A DNA stretch of 64,000 nt, taken from NCBI GenBank assembly GCA_012959525.1, contig DUDB01000051.1, forward strand, positions 122,192 through 186,191, given 5' to 3'. This stretch comes from Planctomycetota bacterium (lineage in GTDB: Bacteria; Planctomycetota; UBA1135; GCA-002686595). Shown one piece after another: positions 33,556 to 45,480 of the stretch. A model generated the notes under the pieces. That model made no database searches and was not told the DNA's origin. It saw nothing but the letters and a program-made list of their open reading frames with translations. A program made the position numbers and the translations under genes. Within the stretch, counting starts at the first letter, position 1. Every line of letters begins with the position of its first letter.

Positions 33556-35984
33556 GGCGCGTCGCCCGGCTCTCGCTTGGCCCACGCATCATCCAGAAAC
33601 TGGATGAACGGCTCGTCGGAAATGAGGGAGGGGCCGTCGTGACGCCCGAGGACCTCCTCACTGGCCGGATCGACAACCAGGAAGAGGGGCTGGGAGTTGC
33701 TACCTGTCATCTCCAGTTCGCGTTCCATGTTGCGTGGATAATCCACATGCAAACGGGCCTCGATGAAGTGCTCGGTGAGGGGGCCGGCGACCGCCGGGTG
33801 CAGGAAGACACCTTCTTCCATCTTGCGGCAGTTCACTCATGTGAACCCGGTGAAGTTCACGAGCACGAGTTTGCCCTCGGACTGTGCTCGCGTCATGGCC
33901 GCCTGCCAGTCATCCTTGATGATGGTGTGCGAGGCCCTGGTTGGCGAGGCAGACTCGAAGACCACGTACGGAGGCAGCAGGGGTGTTGTCACAAACTCGT
34001 CCAGGGCGTTGCCCGGCACCCCGTAGCCGAAGTAGCCCGCGAGCAAGATCGTCGCAAAGCCGATGCCCGATTGCCTGGATTTCGGCCTGCCTGATTTTCT
34101 TGCCTGCACAATGAGGTAGATCCCGGCTGCGGCGAAGATCACGCACCAGGCTGCCAGAAAGACGTCACGCCCCAGGATGCCCCAGTTCCAGACGATGTCC
34201 GCGTTAGAAATGAACTTGAGCGCCGCCGCTATTTCAATAAATCCAAGGAACACCTTTAGCGTATTCATCCACTCGCCCGCCTGGGGCATCTGTTGAATTT
34301 TGCCGGGCACCAGGGACAGGAACACAAAGGGGGTGGCCATCGTCAATCCGAAGACGCCCATGCCCAAGACGATGCGCAGAACGTCCTGCCCCGCCCCTTG
34401 GCCCGTGGCCGCCGACCCCAGAAGGGTCCCGACAAAGGGGGCGGTGCAGGTGAAGGAAGTGACCACCAGGGTCGCCCCCATCATGAAAACCCCGAGGTAC
34501 CCCCCTGTAGCCGAGGCCTTCCCCGCGACGGCCATCATCCGGCGAGGCGGTTGCAGTTGGATGAACCCGAAGAGAACCAGGCTGAAGAAGAGAAACAGCA
34601 CCCCGATGACGATGTTGGTTACGGGGTGGGTGGCGAAGGGAATGATGACCGGCGCAAAGACGAGCCCGATCAGGATGAACACGCTCACGATGCCCACGCC
34701 GTAGGTGAGGGAGAGCGGCAGCACGTTGCCATCCCGAGCATCCGCCTGCTTCGTGAAGAATGAGATCGTGATCGGGATCATGGGGTAGGTGCACGGCATC
34801 AGGAGGGTGAAAAGTCCCCAACCCACGGCCGCCAACAGGAACTTGAGCAAGGACGGGCGAGGCCTCTCGTCCGCTCCCACGTCCGCTCCCACGTCCGGTC
34901 CTGCCTGGACGGTGGGCTCCCATGCAAAAGCATCGTCGGGCCCCGTACCGGAGACCTCCAAGCTCAGTGCCCAATTCTGACAACCGTTGTCGTCACACAC
35001 CTGGCCCTTCACGTGCGCTACGACGTCAGCGGGGTCGAAGGTGTCGTAGAGGAAACCCTCAATCTCAATGCGCACTGTGTCATGGTGGGTGTTGATCCAG
35101 ATGTTCCCATCCCCCTCCATGGCCGGCATGCCCTGATCCGTGCGTTCTGGAGTCGGCATGCGCATGCGGGCGCTGTCCCACTCCACTTCTTCACTCTCAA
35201 AGGTCACGGTCGTCGGCGTTCCGATGGCCTCGGGGTGGCCCAGGTCTTCGGTCGTTGGGCCGTGGTAGATGTGGTAGTGCTCGGCCACTTCCAGCTGGAT
35301 CACGGCCCGCACCGACTCGGTTCCCTCGTCCGCACGCGCCCAGAGAATGCCGCTTACATTGCTGGGTGGGGCACGCCGGGTTGGCGGGCCCAAGGCCAGC
35401 GGGCGGCTTGGAATTTGGGGGTTTGCCGTTGATGGCACACTGGCCTGCTCCTCGACGGCAGCGGCGGCCACGGCACCCAAGCTCTCCGGCCACCCGGCCC
35501 AGTACTTGTCACGGCCCTCTCCATTACTGGTCGCCGTCTCCTCATAAGGGACGCAAACCCCGGTGAGGTCTGTGCAGGTCTGCCCCGTGAGGTGCAACTG
35601 CGCGTCGTCAACGGCACCCGGTGTGGTCACCTTGCCGGTGGCGTAGGCGGTGATCTTGCCGACGTGGTAGTTGTAGGTGTACGCGCCCAGCACCTCGTCC
35701 TTCACCTGCTTGACGTGCGGTTCAGGCAAGACAAATTCGCCCCATTCAATGCCCTCCGAGTTGAGCTCCAACTGCAGAGGGGTGCCGATCGCATCGGGGT
35801 GGCCGAGTTCAGTGTGGTAGACGTACCAACCGGGGGTGACGCGCAGGATGAGTGCCGCGCTAGCGCGCTCGCCATCAATGCGCGTGTAGAGGCTGGCCTT
35901 GGCTTCGTTCCCTTGGGCGGCGACAGGGGCCGAGACAAGGGGGCTAAGGCAGAGGGCGAAAAGGGCAAGAAGGGGTCGAATCAT
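33552..35984 (-). CDS. dsbD: thiol:disulfide interchange protein DsbD, probable selenoprotein
   Basis: DsbD carries electrons from cytoplasmic thioredoxin across the inner membrane to periplasmic partners. The frame opens at 35984 (MIRPLLALFALCLSPLVSA, a signal peptide) and runs 810 residues if the in-frame TGA at 33837-33839 is read through. Two copies of the N-terminal DsbD alpha-type domain are present (about 27-160 and 210-345), each with a Cys pair (QTCTDLTGVC; QVCDDNGC). About eight membrane segments follow with the beta-domain Cys in LLMPCTYPMIP and SFTCTAPF. The C-terminal thioredoxin domain reads LVNFTGFT-stop-VNCRKMEE, so TGA replaces the first Cys of CxxC (Sec716, Cys719). A start at 36005 is possible. 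It lies 30 bp after the CDF gene. Confidence 0.88.
33803..33819 (-). promoter_or_regulatory. SECIS-like hairpin inside dsbD
   Basis: Downstream of the TGA on the minus strand, GGAAGA pairs with TCTTCC around loop AGGTG. Twenty-three bases lie between the TGA and the loop. The loop has a G at its second position. Spacing, small loop and loop G agree with the general bacterial SECIS description. GCA/TGC pairing below a short bulge could lengthen the stem. Confidence 0.75.
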
Positions 35985-36014
35985 GGGTGGCGCATCACCT
36001 GGCACAAGGTGGTG

Positions 36015-36911
36015 TTACTGGTGCGAGCTACTGTCCTTGGGATTGACGTGGACCGCAACCTCTACGACACGCGTCTCGCTCGCAATGATTGATTCTTCCA
36101 CTTTGTGGGCGATTACGTGTCCCTGACGGACACTCAGGTCGCCATCCACCGAAATCTCCATGTCCACGCGCAGCTGGTGCCCCAAAGGATGAATACCAAC
36201 CCGCTCCACACCTTCCACACCCTCCACCAGGTTGACCGTCGCGGTGATGTCCGCGCGCAGGTTCGGATCTGGAACGCGATCCATGAGTATGTCGGTTGCC
36301 CCCCGCAGGGTCTTCAGGCCCATGAGCAGGATCAAACCGCCGATAACGCCCGCCGCCAAGTTCTCCGCCCGGGGCAGATTCGCCATGGAACATCCCACGC
36401 CAATGATGACAAGTCCGCTAGCTAGGGCATCTGAATAACAGTCCCGGGCGAGGGCCATGAGGGAGGGGCTTTGCAGGTCCCGCCCCGTGCTGGCGGCCAA
36501 CCTGTGGAGCCACGCGTTCACCACCGCCGATACGCCCGCAATGCTCATGGCCAGGATCCCCTTTGAACGCTCCTCATAGCGCGGATCCTCTCCAACCATG
36601 GCGTCGATGATCAGGAGAACTCCGGCCGTGACAAGTACGAGACCCACGAGCGCCGCCGCCAGGGCCTCCGCCTTGCCGTGGCCGTAGTGATGGTCCTCGT
36701 CCGCGGGCTTGCCCGCCCAGCGAAAAGAGAGCAAGCCGGCCAGCGAGGTCACCCCGTCGGAGAGGGAGTGCACGCCATCAGCCAAGAGCGCGGGCGATCC
36801 CGCCCACAATCCTCCCAGCAACTTGATCGCCGCCAAGGCCATGTTGACCCCAAGCCCAATGAAGTGGACACGGGATCCGCGGGCTTGGTGCTTGGGGGTT
36901 CGGCCCTTCAT
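36015..36911 (-). CDS. cation diffusion facilitator transporter
   Basis: A 298-residue CDF metal-proton antiporter of the inner membrane, with six expected membrane segments and the C-terminal cytoplasmic domain (about 210-290). The transmembrane-2 site is H48xxxD52 (GVHSLSDG), followed by HHYGHGKAEALAA. The transmembrane-5 site reads D157-C-Y-S-D161, where zinc/cadmium members such as FieF have HxxxD. DxxxD in segment 5 is a feature described for Mn-type CDFs, so the metal may be manganese or iron rather than zinc. Context beside feoAB fits metal balance. It is first in an operon with dsbD. Confidence 0.88.
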   Translation of the reverse strand: MKGRTPKHQARGSRVHFIGLGVNMALAAIKLLGGLWAGSPALLADGVHSLSDGVTSLAGLLSFRWAGKPADEDHHYGHGKAEALAAALVGLVLVTAGVLLIIDAMVGEDPRYEERSKGILAMSIAGVSAVVNAWLHRLAASTGRDLQSPSLMALARDCYSDALASGLVIIGVGCSMANLPRAENLAAGVIGGLILLMGLKTLRGATDILMDRVPDPNLRADITATVNLVEGVEGVERVGIHPLGHQLRVDMEISVDGDLSVRQGHVIAHKVEESIIASETRVVEVAVHVNPKDSSSHQ

Positions 36912-37057
36912 GGAGTGGGATTGGCGCGCAGAGGAGGGGGACCGGCGTCTGTGGCCTCGATGGGGATGGACTCAAGGGGGCCCGGACAGTCTATGCTCCT
37001 CCGGGGGGGCAGCGTGTGTTGGTCCCCGATGGTTCCCAATCCGCGGAGAGAATTCCC

Positions 37058-37738
37058 ATGCGCCCCACGTCCTCCCGACATTTGCTCTTGCGCCTTCCGA
37101 TCGCTTGCCTGCCCCTTGCTCTGGCCTTTCTGTCCCTTGGCCTACAAGACGATGAGGGCAAGAAGGCCCCGCCGACGGACGGCCCGCCGCTGGAACGAGA
37201 CATCTTTGGGCGGGTTCCCCCCCAGGCCAAGGGCGAGGACTCTGCCCTGGAGGGCGCCTGGCAGTTGCTCGACATGGAAGTCGAGGACTACCCGAAGCTG
37301 GGAAGGCAGGCACTGGGATTCATGTTGATCCAGGACGGACACCTCTCCCTGCAACTGGAGGCCTACTGGGAGGACGACGACTTTGGCGATGCACCCGAGG
37401 ATGGCTACCAGGCCTTCGTGGCCGAGTTCATTCGCACGGGCAATACGCTGGCATGTTCAACCCTGATGGGGTCCTACATCGACGAGGAGGAGGGGGAGAT
37501 CGCCTTCGAGGACCCCGGCGGAAAGCGCAACTTTGAGATATCCGTCAACGGCGCCTTCCTCGAGCTCACTTGGGGCGAGGGGCAAGTGCTGACCTTCGCC
37601 CGCAGGATTTCCCCGAACCAAAAGCGCCTCTCCATCTACGGCACGGAGATTCCGGGAACACCGGATGGTGACCCCGACATCTTCGGTCGGGACGCCAAGG
37701 CCAAAAAGGAGGGGAAGGAAGGCGACGGTCGGCCTTAG
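37058..37738 (+). CDS. secreted protein of unknown function
   Basis: A 226-residue protein starting at the ATG at 37058, with GGAG nine bases upstream. The signal peptide is RHLLLRLPIACLPLALAFLSLG. The mature part (ALEGAWQLLDMEVEDYPKLGRQALGFMLIQDGHLSLQLEAYW ... GNTLACSTLMGSY ... LTWGEGQVLTFAR) looks like a single beta-barrel domain of lipocalin type; the tail is Lys/Asp-rich. No function assigned. Confidence 0.7.
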   Translation: MRPTSSRHLLLRLPIACLPLALAFLSLGLQDDEGKKAPPTDGPPLERDIFGRVPPQAKGEDSALEGAWQLLDMEVEDYPKLGRQALGFMLIQDGHLSLQLEAYWEDDDFGDAPEDGYQAFVAEFIRTGNTLACSTLMGSYIDEEEGEIAFEDPGGKRNFEISVNGAFLELTWGEGQVLTFARRISPNQKRLSIYGTEIPGTPDGDPDIFGRDAKAKKEGKEGDGRP

Positions 37739-37768
37739 TGAGTTGGCGCTGAACTCCTTTCCATAAAA

Positions 37769-37800
37769 GCAGGGCCGCCACCCTTGGGTCGCGGCCCTGC
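37769..37800 (-). terminator. strong terminator after nrdJ
   Basis: Perfect 10-bp stem GCAGGGCCGC (37769-37778) / GCGGCCCTGC (37791-37800), with a possible inner ACCC/GGGT stem in the loop. Read on the minus strand it is followed by TTTTAT, so it is an intrinsic terminator for nrdJ, about 50 bp past its stop. A smaller CCCACC/GGTGGG hairpin (37826-37840) lies just before it. It can also stop transcripts from the convergent secreted-protein gene. Confidence 0.8.
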
Positions 37801-37848
37801 CTGTATCTGATCCAGCGGTCTAGGCCCCACCTTTGGTGGGACCCTCGT

Positions 37849-40461
37849 CTAGCACTTGCTGAAGCCGCACCCGTAGCACTTCATACAACCCTCTTCAAAG
37901 GCGAGGTTCGAGCTGCACGCCGGGCACTTGACCTTGTAGCTGGCCATCTCCCTCTCCCGCTTGACGCGCGAGATCGGCCGGCTGCTCATGGGCGAACCCG
38001 AGCCCCCGCCCCCGGCAGATGAAGGGGTTGCGGACTTAGAACTCGCGCTCGTGTCGGCTGAGCCCACACGCCCGAGCAACATAGCTTCCAGTCCATGCTC
38101 ACGCTTGACCTTCATGTAACGGTACAGCGCCGTCGCCATTCCGTCCGCGAGCGAATTGACGTTGCCGTCCTTGGTCGGCACGGTCAGGCTCGAGCCGATG
38201 CCGGAGAACTGCCGGACGGCCATTTCAAGGCTTCCGTTTGAGCGCAGCCACAGGGAGAGGATGCGGCAGATCGCTTCCAGGTCCGAGTTGGCCACGTCGC
38301 CACCCTTGCCGAGTTGGGCAAACACCTCTCGTTCGTGCCCCGTCTTGGGGTCCACGGTGACTTTGATGTGCATGTTCCCAAAGGGCGTCAGTTGGGTCAG
38401 GCGCAGGGCCGGCATGATCTCGGGCAACTTCATGGGCTTCAGAGTTCCACCGGCCGTCACCGACGCGGCTTCAGTGGCTGCAGACTCCTCCCCCTTCTTA
38501 CTGTGCTCAGTGGTCGCTCGAGTCATCGGCTGCATGTCGCGGCATCCATCCCGATAGACGGTGACCCCCTTCACGTCGAGGTCAATGGCCAACTGGTAGA
38601 CCTCACGAACCTCGTCCACCGTTGCGTCGTGGGGGAAGTTAATGGTCTTGGAAATCGACGAATCGCAGTGCTGCTGGAAGGCAGCCTGCATGCGCATGTG
38701 CCACTCCGGGGTGATGTCGTGAGCGGTGACGTACACGCGCTTGTGATCTTCCGGCGCGCCCTCGATGCAGCCCAGGGGGTCGCCGTTGAGGAGCTGCTCG
38801 ACCACCTCCTCGCTGTAGTAGCCCGCATCCTTGGACGCCGTTTCGAAGACCTCATTGACCTCGCGCATCACCGTCGGGTTGCCCTCGGTGTCCTTCATGA
38901 CCTGCCGGTTGAAGGCCAAGCTGAACATGGGCTCGATGCCGCCGGAGCAACCGGCAATGATCGAGATCGTCCCGGTAGGCGCGATAGTCGAGGTGTAGGA
39001 GTTGCGCATCTTGCGGCCCTGCTTCTCCCAGTCCGAGCCTTCCCAGGCGGGGAAGCACCCACGCTCGTCCGCCAGAATCTCGGAAGCCATATGTGACTCA
39101 TCATTCAGGATGCGCATCACCTCCGACCCGAACTCCGTCCCCGCTTCCGAGTTGTAAGCCAGACCCAACTTGAACAGGGCGTCAGCAAAACCCATCACGC
39201 CCAGACCCGTGCGACGCGTCGTCTTCGACATGTTGTCGATCTGCGGCAAGGGGTAGCGGTTGACCTCGATCACATCGTCGAGGAAGCGCGCAGTCGTGTG
39301 GATGACGGACTTGTAGTCCTCCCAGTCGAAGGTCGGCTTGCCGCCTTCGGTGCTCACAAAGCGGCCCAGGTTGATGGAGCCCAGGTTGCAGGAGTCGTAG
39401 GGGTGCAGGGGCTGTTCGCCACAGGGGTTCGTGGCTTCGATCAGGCCCACGTTCTTGATCGGGTTACGCGCATTGATGCGGTCGATGAAGATAATTCCGG
39501 GCTCGCCAGAACGGTGAGCGTGCTCGGTCATCACGTCCCAGATTTCTCCTACCGTCCAGTACTCGCCTGTTCCTCCGCCCTCATCGTCACGCTTCTCCAC
39601 CTGCGACCAGACCTGCGTGCGGGGGTTTTGTACCTGGTGGATCGTCCCCGGGTCGGCCTTGAGCTCGTCTATGAAGCGGTCCGTGATGGCCACAGAGATG
39701 TTGTAGTTGGTGATCTTGGTGGGGTCGTCCTTGAAGGTGATGAACGCCATCACATCGGGGTGGTCCACGCGCATGATCCCCATGTTCGCACCACGCCGGA
39801 ACGCGCCCTGCTGGATGGCATCGGTCGCCTTCGAGAAGACCTCGATGAACGACAAGGGCCCCTCCGTGGTTCCCCCCGAAGAGCGCACTATGTCGCCGGC
39901 GGGCCGCAGGCGTGAGAAGCTGAAGCCGGTACCACCACCAGCTTTTTGGATCAGTGCCGTGGCCTTGATCGAATCAAAGATGCCCTCGATTGAATCCTCC
40001 ACGGGAAGCACGAAGCAGGCGGAGAGCATCCCCATCTCCCGACCAGCGTTCATGAGGCAAGGACTGTTAGGCATGAAGCGCCGCTCAGCCATCAACATGT
40101 AGTAATCCCGCGCCACTGCGAGAGACCTCGTCCAGGCGCCGGCGTTGAAGGACAGCTCGGCCCGCGCCACGTGCGAAGCCACACGCCAGAAGAGTTGGCG
40201 CGGAGTCTCGATGACCTCGCCCGTTTCCGGCGACTTCTTCAGGTACCGCCTTCCGAGGACCGTCTTGGCGTTGTCCGTCAGGCAAGGATCGGGAAGATCT
40301 GCGGGGGGGTCCTCCGACTCGATCGCCGCCTTTGCGCTGGCAGGATCAAGCACCTCGCGTTCGTTTCCGGTGACAGCCTCGGTAGCCGTGGCTGTCATTC
40401 CTTGGTTCAGGTTGGTCGCGAACGTTGTCTTGGCGCTGTCGGCAGGTTGAGCGGGAATCAC
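37849..40461 (-). CDS. nrdJ: vitamin B12-dependent (class II) ribonucleotide reductase
   Basis: Makes deoxyribonucleotides with adenosylcobalamin, with or without oxygen. The 870 residues show the N-terminal Cys and glycine-rich region (FMPNSPCLMNAG, MLSACFVLP, KAGGGTGFSFSRLRP), the catalytic NPCGEQPLHPYDSCNLGSINL, and TIAPTGTISIIAGCSGGIEPMF. The C-terminus CPACSSNLAFEEGCMKCYGCGFSKC is the Cys-rich tail that re-reduces the active site. The start is a GTG with AGGAG eight bases upstream. The 170-bp leader shows no cobalamin riboswitch or clear NrdR box. No other reductase gene is in the window. Confidence 0.95.
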   Translation of the reverse strand: MIPAQPADSAKTTFATNLNQGMTATATEAVTGNEREVLDPASAKAAIESEDPPADLPDPCLTDNAKTVLGRRYLKKSPETGEVIETPRQLFWRVASHVARAELSFNAGAWTRSLAVARDYYMLMAERRFMPNSPCLMNAGREMGMLSACFVLPVEDSIEGIFDSIKATALIQKAGGGTGFSFSRLRPAGDIVRSSGGTTEGPLSFIEVFSKATDAIQQGAFRRGANMGIMRVDHPDVMAFITFKDDPTKITNYNISVAITDRFIDELKADPGTIHQVQNPRTQVWSQVEKRDDEGGGTGEYWTVGEIWDVMTEHAHRSGEPGIIFIDRINARNPIKNVGLIEATNPCGEQPLHPYDSCNLGSINLGRFVSTEGGKPTFDWEDYKSVIHTTARFLDDVIEVNRYPLPQIDNMSKTTRRTGLGVMGFADALFKLGLAYNSEAGTEFGSEVMRILNDESHMASEILADERGCFPAWEGSDWEKQGRKMRNSYTSTIAPTGTISIIAGCSGGIEPMFSLAFNRQVMKDTEGNPTVMREVNEVFETASKDAGYYSEEVVEQLLNGDPLGCIEGAPEDHKRVYVTAHDITPEWHMRMQAAFQQHCDSSISKTINFPHDATVDEVREVYQLAIDLDVKGVTVYRDGCRDMQPMTRATTEHSKKGEESAATEAASVTAGGTLKPMKLPEIMPALRLTQLTPFGNMHIKVTVDPKTGHEREVFAQLGKGGDVANSDLEAICRILSLWLRSNGSLEMAVRQFSGIGSSLTVPTKDGNVNSLADGMATALYRYMKVKREHGLEAMLLGRVGSADTSASSKSATPSSAGGGGSGSPMSSRPISRVKREREMASYKVKCPACSSNLAFEEGCMKCYGCGFSKC

Positions 40462-40631
40462 GCAGTCATCTCCTATATGTCATGGGGTTGTTCGCTCCGC
40501 GGGTTCGTCGCAGACCTCCATCAGGGCGGAGATCCTTGCGGTTGAACGGACCTTTGGGCGAGGGGCGATCTTCTCTTCCCTTGTCCCTACTTTCAAGATC
40601 GGGGTCTTCACAATTCGCCGCCGCGTCACAT

Positions 40632-42296
40632 TCAATCGGACCCACCTTTGAGATTCTGGAGCTTGGCGCGGACGCGCTCTTGGAGCTCGCGGAACTCCTT
40701 GATGGAGAGGGCCCGGGCCGCAAGAGCGTAGGCGAATGCTCCGGCCCCCACTGCGAGCGCCAGTGCCCCCAGGTCGCCGAGTGGCTCACTCCCAAGGTCA
40801 TGGGTCACGCCAGCAACAAGTCCGCACACAGCGGCAGCGAGGGCCATTCTAACCGTTGGTCCCAAAAGTGGGTCCTCTGTAGCTGGAAGTCCGAGACGTC
40901 CTCCCAATCCCGGGAAGAGCAGCAGCAGGTTGCCCCAGGCGGTGATGGCACTTGCGAGAGCGAGGCCGGCAACGTCCATGCCCATGCCCCGGATGAAAAC
41001 CACGTTCAGCACGATGTTGGTAATCAACATGGCACTGGAAATGCGCACGGGGGTCTTCATGTCCCCCATGGAGTAATAGGTGCGGGCCAGAAGCCCTGAG
41101 GCACCCACCGGGAGGATCGTGAGGGTCAGAAGACGCAGAGCCTCGCTAGTCCGCTCAATCCCCTCTGCCCCGAACTCACCGCCGCCCAGACAGACTGCAA
41201 CCACGGGCTCGGCCAAGATCCAGAGCCCGCAGGTGGCAGGAAGGGCCCAAAATGCTATCGCCCGCTGGGTTCGATCATGGAGCTTGCGGGTCGCCAAGAA
41301 ATCCCGGCCTTGGGCGTGGGCCTGCAGAAGCGGAAAAACGGCACTCGTAGCAGCTACTGCAACCATAGCTACCGGGAACTGCTGAAGCCGCCCAGCGTAG
41401 TAGTAGCAGGTCGGCCCACCGTCAGGCAGAAGACCTTCCGCCATGAGCCCGTCGACCATCACGTTGATCTGGTACACCGCGGCGCCCAGGGCCAAGGGAG
41501 CACTGCGCTTCAGCACGGTCCAGGCCCCTGGAGCTCCGACAGGGCGGGGAACCAGGGAGGCCTGTGGCCCCATCAACCCCTGTGCCCGCAGGGTCGGAAC
41601 CTGAACGGCCAACTGCACGACGCCGGCCAGGAGAACGCCCCAAGCGAGGAACTTCGCCCGTTCGAGATCGCGCTCCACCCCCGGCGCGGCATCGCCCACC
41701 AGCCAGGGCAGAGCCAGCAGGGTCGCGATCCAGACGACGTTCATGCACACCGGCGCCCAAGCCGGAGGCTCGAATTTGCCGCGTACGTGGAGGGCCCCGG
41801 TCGCCAGTGCCGAGAGACAGGCCAATAGAACGAAGGGCATCACCCTCAGCGCCAACTCCCGCACCGGGGCCGGGTCGCTCCCCAGCCAATTCCAGCCGGT
41901 CACCGGCATCTGATCGGGCATCAGATAAATGGCCCCCATGGTCACGACCATCACTCCCAGGAGCAGGCCCGTCAGCATCCGCGCCGTATCGTGGAACAGC
42001 CTGCGGCCAGCCTCTTTTCCGTGGGCCCCTTCGGTTTCCGTCTGAGCCGTTTGGAAAGCGGTCGAGAGTGCGCCCTCTCCAAGGAAGCGTCGGAACAGGT
42101 TCGGCACGCGCCACGCCGTGATGAACGCATCGAAGACGGCCGAAGTGTCTCCAAAAAGGGTCGCGCTCAGTTTCTCGCGCAGCAGCCCAAGAATGCGGCT
42201 GAGAAGCGTCAGGCTCGAGAGCAGAGCCGTTCGCTTTCCCAGATTCTTGTGGCGCCCAACAAGATCCTCACCCTTGGTCTTTCCGCTTCCCCCCAC
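40632..42296 (-). CDS. murJ: lipid II flippase MurJ
   Basis: The MATE-like flippase that moves lipid II to the outer face of the inner membrane for peptidoglycan. The 554 residues begin LGKRTALLSSLTLLSRILGLLREKLSATLFG, continue VFDAFITAWRVPNLFRRFLGEGALSTAFQTA, and contain about 14 hydrophobic segments, as the family requires. The start is a GTG. With dapF nearby it confirms a diaminopimelate peptidoglycan. It is separated from yqeY by 83 bp. Confidence 0.93.
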   Translation of the reverse strand: MGGSGKTKGEDLVGRHKNLGKRTALLSSLTLLSRILGLLREKLSATLFGDTSAVFDAFITAWRVPNLFRRFLGEGALSTAFQTAQTETEGAHGKEAGRRLFHDTARMLTGLLLGVMVVTMGAIYLMPDQMPVTGWNWLGSDPAPVRELALRVMPFVLLACLSALATGALHVRGKFEPPAWAPVCMNVVWIATLLALPWLVGDAAPGVERDLERAKFLAWGVLLAGVVQLAVQVPTLRAQGLMGPQASLVPRPVGAPGAWTVLKRSAPLALGAAVYQINVMVDGLMAEGLLPDGGPTCYYYAGRLQQFPVAMVAVAATSAVFPLLQAHAQGRDFLATRKLHDRTQRAIAFWALPATCGLWILAEPVVAVCLGGGEFGAEGIERTSEALRLLTLTILPVGASGLLARTYYSMGDMKTPVRISSAMLITNIVLNVVFIRGMGMDVAGLALASAITAWGNLLLLFPGLGGRLGLPATEDPLLGPTVRMALAAAVCGLVAGVTHDLGSEPLGDLGALALAVGAGAFAYALAARALSIKEFRELQERVRAKLQNLKGGSD

Positions 42297-42379
42297 AGGT
42301 CAATGCTTACCACTCAGGGCGACCTAATTCAACTGTCGGGTAGGCGAGACGACGGCCCGACCCCCATGCGAGACTTGGC

Positions 42380-42823
42380 TCAGTCCAACTCTTGGGCAGC
42401 CACTTGCTGGACCAACTTGCCATCCACGGTTCCCTTGTGATCAGCCATGATTGCCTTCATCAGCTGCCCCATCTCCTTCTTGGATGTCAGGCCCAGCTCA
42501 GCAATTTTGGTGCGAACGACTTCAGCGGTCTCCTCCTCGCCGAGCTGCTTGGGGAGGTAGCCCTGGATGACCTCAATCTCGGCACGCTCCTGGTCGGCCA
42601 GATCCTGACGGCCGTTGGCCTCGTACTGGGTCACGCTGTCTGTGCGCGACTTGACGGCCGAGAGCAGCACGGCAAGCTGCTGGTCCCCGTCCAGATCCTC
42701 GCCCACCTCGATACGGCGGTTCTTCATGGCGGCAAGAACCATCCTCAGAGTGTCCCGGCGCAGGTTTTCGCCTGCACGCATGGCGTCTTTCACGTCTTCA
42801 CTGAGCTGCTCGAGCAGGGTCAT
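42380..42823 (-). CDS. yqeY: YqeY/GatB-domain protein
   Basis: A 147-residue helical protein of the GatB/YqeY family: MTLLEQLSEDVKDAMRAGENLRRDTLRMVLAAMKNRRIE, and the C-terminal half VQYLPKQLGEEE-like GYLPKQLGEEETAEVV with GQLMKAIMADHKGTVDGKLVQQV. This domain is found at the end of GatB amidotransferases and is thought to bind tRNA; the stand-alone protein has no settled role. The ATG has AGGGAG seven bases upstream. It starts 17 bp after gyrA and is probably co-transcribed. Confidence 0.92.
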   Translation of the reverse strand: MTLLEQLSEDVKDAMRAGENLRRDTLRMVLAAMKNRRIEVGEDLDGDQQLAVLLSAVKSRTDSVTQYEANGRQDLADQERAEIEVIQGYLPKQLGEEETAEVVRTKIAELGLTSKKEMGQLMKAIMADHKGTVDGKLVQQVAAQELD

Positions 42824-42840
42824 GTGGGGCTCCCTCGCGT

Positions 42841-45476
<2,636 letters not shown>

Positions 45477-45480
<4 letters not shown>

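Noticed and set aside
33552-33836. The dsbD tail as an independent gene with a GTG start
   Set aside because: It begins in the middle of the thioredoxin active site, directly after the TGA, has no ribosome site and is in frame with dsbD.
40462-40631. Cobalamin riboswitch or NrdR boxes before nrdJ
   Set aside because: No B12-box match and no pair of NrdR-type palindromes could be found in the leader.
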